A DNA stretch of 7,675 nucleotides. Source: an uncultured Fimbriimonadales bacterium. GTDB lineage: Bacteria > Armatimonadota > Fimbriimonadia > Fimbriimonadales > GBS-DC. The first letter of the stretch is position 1. Every line of letters begins with the position of its first letter. Made by a program: the position numbers and the translations under genes. The DNA lies in NCBI GenBank assembly GCA_937934465.1, contig CALGZO010000043.1, positions 1-7,675 on the forward strand. The letters are read 5' to 3'. Below the pieces are notes generated by a model. It was not told the origin of the DNA. It searched no databases and was given only the letters and a program-made list of their open reading frames with translations. Shown one piece after another: positions 5,823-7,675 of this stretch.

Positions 5823-6083
5823 ATGACGCGCGACGAGGAAGAACGATTATTGCAACGGATTACAACGAACCCCCAAATTTTCGGTGGCAAGCCGATTATT
5901 CGGGGGAAGCGATTGGCTGTGGAGCATGTGCTGAGCATGTTAGCGGCGGGAGACACCCCTGAGACCATTCTGCAGGGCTATCCGTGGCTGGAGATGGATG
6001 ATATCCGCGCTTGTCTTGTCTACGCCCGCCGACTGGTAGGACGCGAGCGCGTGGAGCCGTTCGTTCTTCACTCCAACTCATGA
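5823..6083 (+). CDS. DUF433-family antitoxin (VapB45-like)
   Basis: An 86-aa protein of the DUF433 family, which is widely found as antitoxin partner of DUF5615 PIN-like toxins. The hallmark motif is NPQIFGGKPIIRGKRLAVEHVL (residues about 16-37; typical members read GGKPxIRGTR). It is followed by LAAGDTPETILQGYPWL and MDDIRACLVYARRL, matching the usual helix-turn-helix-like architecture. The ATG at 5823 is preferred to upstream TTG/GTG codons because GGGGTGA is 5-6 nt before it and the family motif is then at its normal distance from the start. The stop overlaps the toxin start in ATGA, so the two are translationally coupled. The protein should bind and neutralise the toxin and may repress its own promoter. 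Confidence 0.88.
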   Translation: MTRDEEERLLQRITTNPQIFGGKPIIRGKRLAVEHVLSMLAAGDTPETILQGYPWLEMDDIRACLVYARRLVGRERVEPFVLHSNS

Positions 6084-6433
6084 AGCTCTTGCTGGACGCT
6101 TGTGTCTGGGGTGGGGCAAAGCTCGTCTTGCAGGCTGAGGGCTATGATGTTCACTGGGCGGGCGACTGGGACACTGACCCAGGAGATGAAGCGATACTCA
6201 CACGCGCCTATCAGGAAGGCAGGGTTCTAATTACGCTGGACAAAGATTTCGGGGAATTGGCAATAGTTCATCGTCAGCCACACTGTGGGATAGTCCGTCT
6301 TGTTGGATTTCGCGCTCAGGAGCAGGGGCGCGTCTGCAGCCAGATCCTGAAAACTTACGAACATGAGCTGAACCAAGGGGCGCTGATTACAGTTGAACCT
6401 GACCGAGTTCGGATTCGATATATGGAGAGTTGA
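6080..6433 (+). CDS. DUF5615-family PIN-like toxin (VapC45-like ribonuclease)
   Basis: A 117-aa PIN-like nuclease of the DUF5615 group, expected to be the toxin of the pair. Conserved acidic positions are D6 in KLLLDACVWGGA, D33/D36/E37 in DTDPGDEAIL, and D54/D56 in VLITLDKDFGEL, which would coordinate the metal ion for RNA cleavage. GIVRLVGFRAQEQ is the typical later strand-helix segment. The sequence appears full length with no missing catalytic acid. The ATG at 6080 overlaps the antitoxin stop (ATGA); a longer frame from 6011 is open but lies inside the antitoxin gene. The target RNA is unknown. Confidence 0.88.
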   Translation: MKLLLDACVWGGAKLVLQAEGYDVHWAGDWDTDPGDEAILTRAYQEGRVLITLDKDFGELAIVHRQPHCGIVRLVGFRAQEQGRVCSQILKTYEHELNQGALITVEPDRVRIRYMES

Positions 6434-6460
6434 GCAGAATTAGCTTTGGGATACGACATC

Positions 6461-6526
6461 GCGGGATGTAGCGCCCGCTGTCGAGGCACACAACGATGTG
6501 TGCAAGGGCAGACTGCAGGCCTGCCC
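6461..6526. repeat. Cluster of three hairpins between the toxin and the intact LptA-like gene
   Basis: Three successive inverted repeats. GCGGG/CCCGC is at 6461-6465 and 6474-6478. GCACACA/TGTGTGC is at 6486-6492 and 6497-6503 with loop ACGA. GGGCAG/CTGCCC is at 6506-6511 and 6521-6526 around a CTGCAG core. The last resembles a common type of dispersed intergenic repeat. Together they may end transcription of the toxin-antitoxin pair, although no U-tract is present. No gene is visible in 6434-6606. Confidence 0.55.
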
Positions 6527-6592
6527 CTACAAGATGGGGGGTTGTGTAGGGTTGCACCTGCGTGTGCGCCTAACGTCTTATCGAACGCCTCA

Positions 6593-6600
6593 GGTACACT
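6593..6600 (+). promoter_or_regulatory. Putative promoter of the LptA-like gene (GG-TACACT)
   Basis: TACACT at 6595-6600 is followed after 6 nt by the ATG at 6607. If transcription starts about 7 nt after the -10 box, the mRNA begins at the start codon and has no ribosome-binding site. Confidence 0.45.
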
Positions 6601-6682
6601 CCTGCTATGCGTTGGTGGTGTGTTGCGCTCGTGCTGATGAGTGCGTGCCTCTCTGCGCAGTCGCCGCAGGGCGGGCAAATTC
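6593..6682 (+). repeat. Right copy of the ~90-bp direct repeat
   Basis: Partner of 5684-5773. It contains the promoter box, start codon and first 25 codons of the intact LptA-like gene. Upstream of GG at 6593 the two sequences no longer match, so this marks one junction of the intervening segment. Confidence 0.9.
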
Positions 6683-7173
6683 AGTTCGGCAAGGTGCGAA
6701 TCAACTACGACACGCTGGTCTCCACACGGCGGGTGAAAGGCGACCAAGTGGAGATTCAGGTGCAGGGCGGTCGGGGCGCGCCCGTGCGGTTGGAGTCGCC
6801 CGAACAGTATTTCACGCTGACCTGCGCGCAGCTCAAAGCGACGCTCGCCCCGAACGAGCAGAACCAGCTCACGGTGCGAGGCGCGGAAGCCACAGGGCAG
6901 GTCAACTTCCGCTACAATCGCCCCAACCCGCTGAGCCGACTCGATGGAACCGCGCGGCGCGTACTCTACGACGGGCAACAACAGACGGTGACCTTCGAGG
7001 GCGATGTCGCGCTGGACGGCGAGGACGAGTTCTACAAGATGCGCTGGCGCAACAACGAGCGCATCGTGGTCTACCTCAGCGAGGAGACGCAGCGCGTGGA
7101 GGCGCAATCGCAAACGCGCGACGGCAAACCCATCGGAGAGATGCTCATCGAACCCAAAGAGCGCAAGCCGTGA
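6607..7173 (+). CDS. LptA/OstA-like periplasmic protein
   Basis: A 188-aa exported protein with the beta-strand pattern of the OstA/LptA family, which bridges lipopolysaccharide across the periplasm in diderm bacteria. The N-terminal signal segment is MRWWCVALVLMSACLSAQ. Cleavage may follow LSA at residue 17. Alternatively C14 could be a lipidation site, but Met at the -3 position (MSAC) is a poor lipobox. The clearest family stretch is at about 114-138 (GTARRVLYDGQQQTVTFEG then DVALDG), followed by YKMRWRNNERIVVYLSEE. It is shorter than some LptA proteins and contains one OstA-like unit. No ribosome site precedes the ATG, consistent with leaderless translation. It lies between the toxin-antitoxin cassette and a muramidase gene read the same way. 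Confidence 0.75.
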   Translation: MRWWCVALVLMSACLSAQSPQGGQIQFGKVRINYDTLVSTRRVKGDQVEIQVQGGRGAPVRLESPEQYFTLTCAQLKATLAPNEQNQLTVRGAEATGQVNFRYNRPNPLSRLDGTARRVLYDGQQQTVTFEGDVALDGEDEFYKMRWRNNERIVVYLSEETQRVEAQSQTRDGKPIGEMLIEPKERKP

Positions 7174-7196
7174 ACGCGCTTTTGCCGAACTCCGCT

Positions 7197-7204
7197 GGTA
7201 TAAT
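7197..7204 (+). promoter_or_regulatory. Putative promoter of the NamZ-like gene (GG-TATAAT)
   Basis: A perfect TATAAT (7199-7204) preceded by GG, 10 nt before the ATG at 7215. The leader would be about 3-4 nt, so the mRNA is nearly leaderless. No purine-rich ribosome site fits this spacing. Confidence 0.55.
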
Positions 7205-7214
7205 CAGAAGCGAT

Positions 7215-7675
7215 ATGCCTGTCCAGAACGGTATCGACCGCTTGGAGCAATACCTCGGCGAGCTGAGACGCCTGCGTGTGGGCGTGATTACCAATCATAC
7301 AGGGCTGACCGCCGAGCGCGAACACCTAATCGATAAGCTCCAGCGACTGGGGGTGACGATTGGCGCGCTGTTCAGTCCTGAACACGGCATTCGCGGTCAG
7401 CTGGACGAGAATGTGCCCGACAGCGTCGACGAGCGCACGGGGTTGCCCATCTACAGTCTCTATGGCGAGCGCAAAAAGCCCACGCCGCAGCAGCTCGCCT
7501 CCTTGGACGCGCTGATTTTCGACATTCAGGATATTGGCGCGCGCTACTACACCTACATCTCCACGATGGGGCTGGCGATGGAAGCCGCCGCCGAACGCCA
7601 GATCCCTCTCTATGTGCTGGATCGGCTCAACCCTATCGGCGGCGTGGTGGAAGGACCATTAGCCGACCCCGACCG
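7215..7675 (+). CDS. DUF1343 exo-beta-N-acetylmuramidase (NamZ-like), N-terminal part, runs off window
   Basis: The first 153 codons of a DUF1343-family protein. Characterised members (NamZ/YbbC) remove terminal MurNAc from peptidoglycan fragments. Family phrases are clear and in order: GVITNHTGL (about 23-31), LFSPEHGIRG (52-61), TGLPIYSLYGERKKPT (75-90), LIFDIQDIGARYYTYISTMG (100-119), LDRLNPIGG (135-143) and VEGP (145-148). No signal peptide is visible from this ATG, so the product appears cytoplasmic unless a different start is used; the frame upstream offers no better start. Role: recycling of cell-wall fragments. It lies 41 bp after the LptA-like gene but has its own strong -10 box. Confidence 0.93.
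   Translation, partial: MPVQNGIDRLEQYLGELRRLRVGVITNHTGLTAEREHLIDKLQRLGVTIGALFSPEHGIRGQLDENVPDSVDERTGLPIYSLYGERKKPTPQQLASLDALIFDIQDIGARYYTYISTMGLAMEAAAERQIPLYVLDRLNPIGGVVEGPLADPD

Noticed and set aside
6461..6540. A CRISPR array or tRNA in the hairpin cluster
   Set aside because: The three stems differ in sequence, have no regular spacing or repeated unit, and do not form a cloverleaf.
5684..6682. A transposon or insertion sequence carrying the toxin-antitoxin pair
   Set aside because: There is no transposase or integrase, no terminal inverted repeats, and the direct repeat is about 90 bp and includes coding sequence of the neighbouring gene, unlike a target-site duplication.
6355..7113. A leftward open frame of 252 codons opposite the LptA-like gene
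   Set aside because: It crosses the hairpin cluster, promoter and end of the toxin gene. It has no motif or ribosome site and is explained as a shadow of high-GC codon bias.

Overview
The window looks like a moderately GC-rich, diderm bacterium. The best guess is the phylum Armatimonadota (Fimbriimonadia-like). The basis is a secreted protein ending in a dockerin pair of the 'GDVNGDGCVDDADLL...LFAFG' type that I associate with that group, together with an OstA/LptA-like periplasmic gene, MreB/MreC and a DUF1343 muramidase. This placement is inferred from protein style, not from any search.

Layout from left to right. (1) The 5' end of a 2-oxo acid dehydrogenase E2 gene runs leftwards out of the window (710 to <1). 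(2) It is divergent from a secreted LolA-fold/DUF2092-like protein (778-1575). The two promoters lie back to back inside a small palindrome. (3) A leftward morphogenesis operon follows: mreB (3800-2745), mreC (2739-1930) and an unrecognised small ORF (1900-1664) where mreD would normally be. It converges on the DUF2092-like gene. (4) A roughly 240-bp intergenic stretch (3801-4037) holds C-rich/G-rich inverted repeats. (5) A leftward gene encodes a 525-aa secreted lamin-tail plus dockerin protein (5615-4038). (6) A rightward block carries a truncated copy of the start of an LptA-like gene (5698-5802), a DUF433/DUF5615 toxin-antitoxin pair (5823-6433), a cluster of hairpins, the intact LptA-like gene (6607-7173), and the start of a NamZ/DUF1343 exo-muramidase gene (7215 to >7675).

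Most of the identifiable genes concern the cell envelope: cell shape (MreBC), outer-membrane or LPS transport (LptA-like, LolA-like), peptidoglycan turnover (NamZ) and a secreted surface protein. The toxin-antitoxin pair is the accessory element.

The most striking structure is a ~90-bp direct repeat (5684-5773 and 6593-6682, offset 909 bp, 84 of 90 identical by eye). It duplicates the promoter, start codon and signal peptide of the LptA-like gene, and the toxin-antitoxin cassette lies exactly between the copies. Recombination between the repeats would excise the cassette and leave one intact gene. A second observation is a uniform promoter style: eight proposed -10 boxes of form GGTAnnnT, none with a convincing -35, and several lying so close to the start codon that the mRNAs should be leaderless or nearly so.
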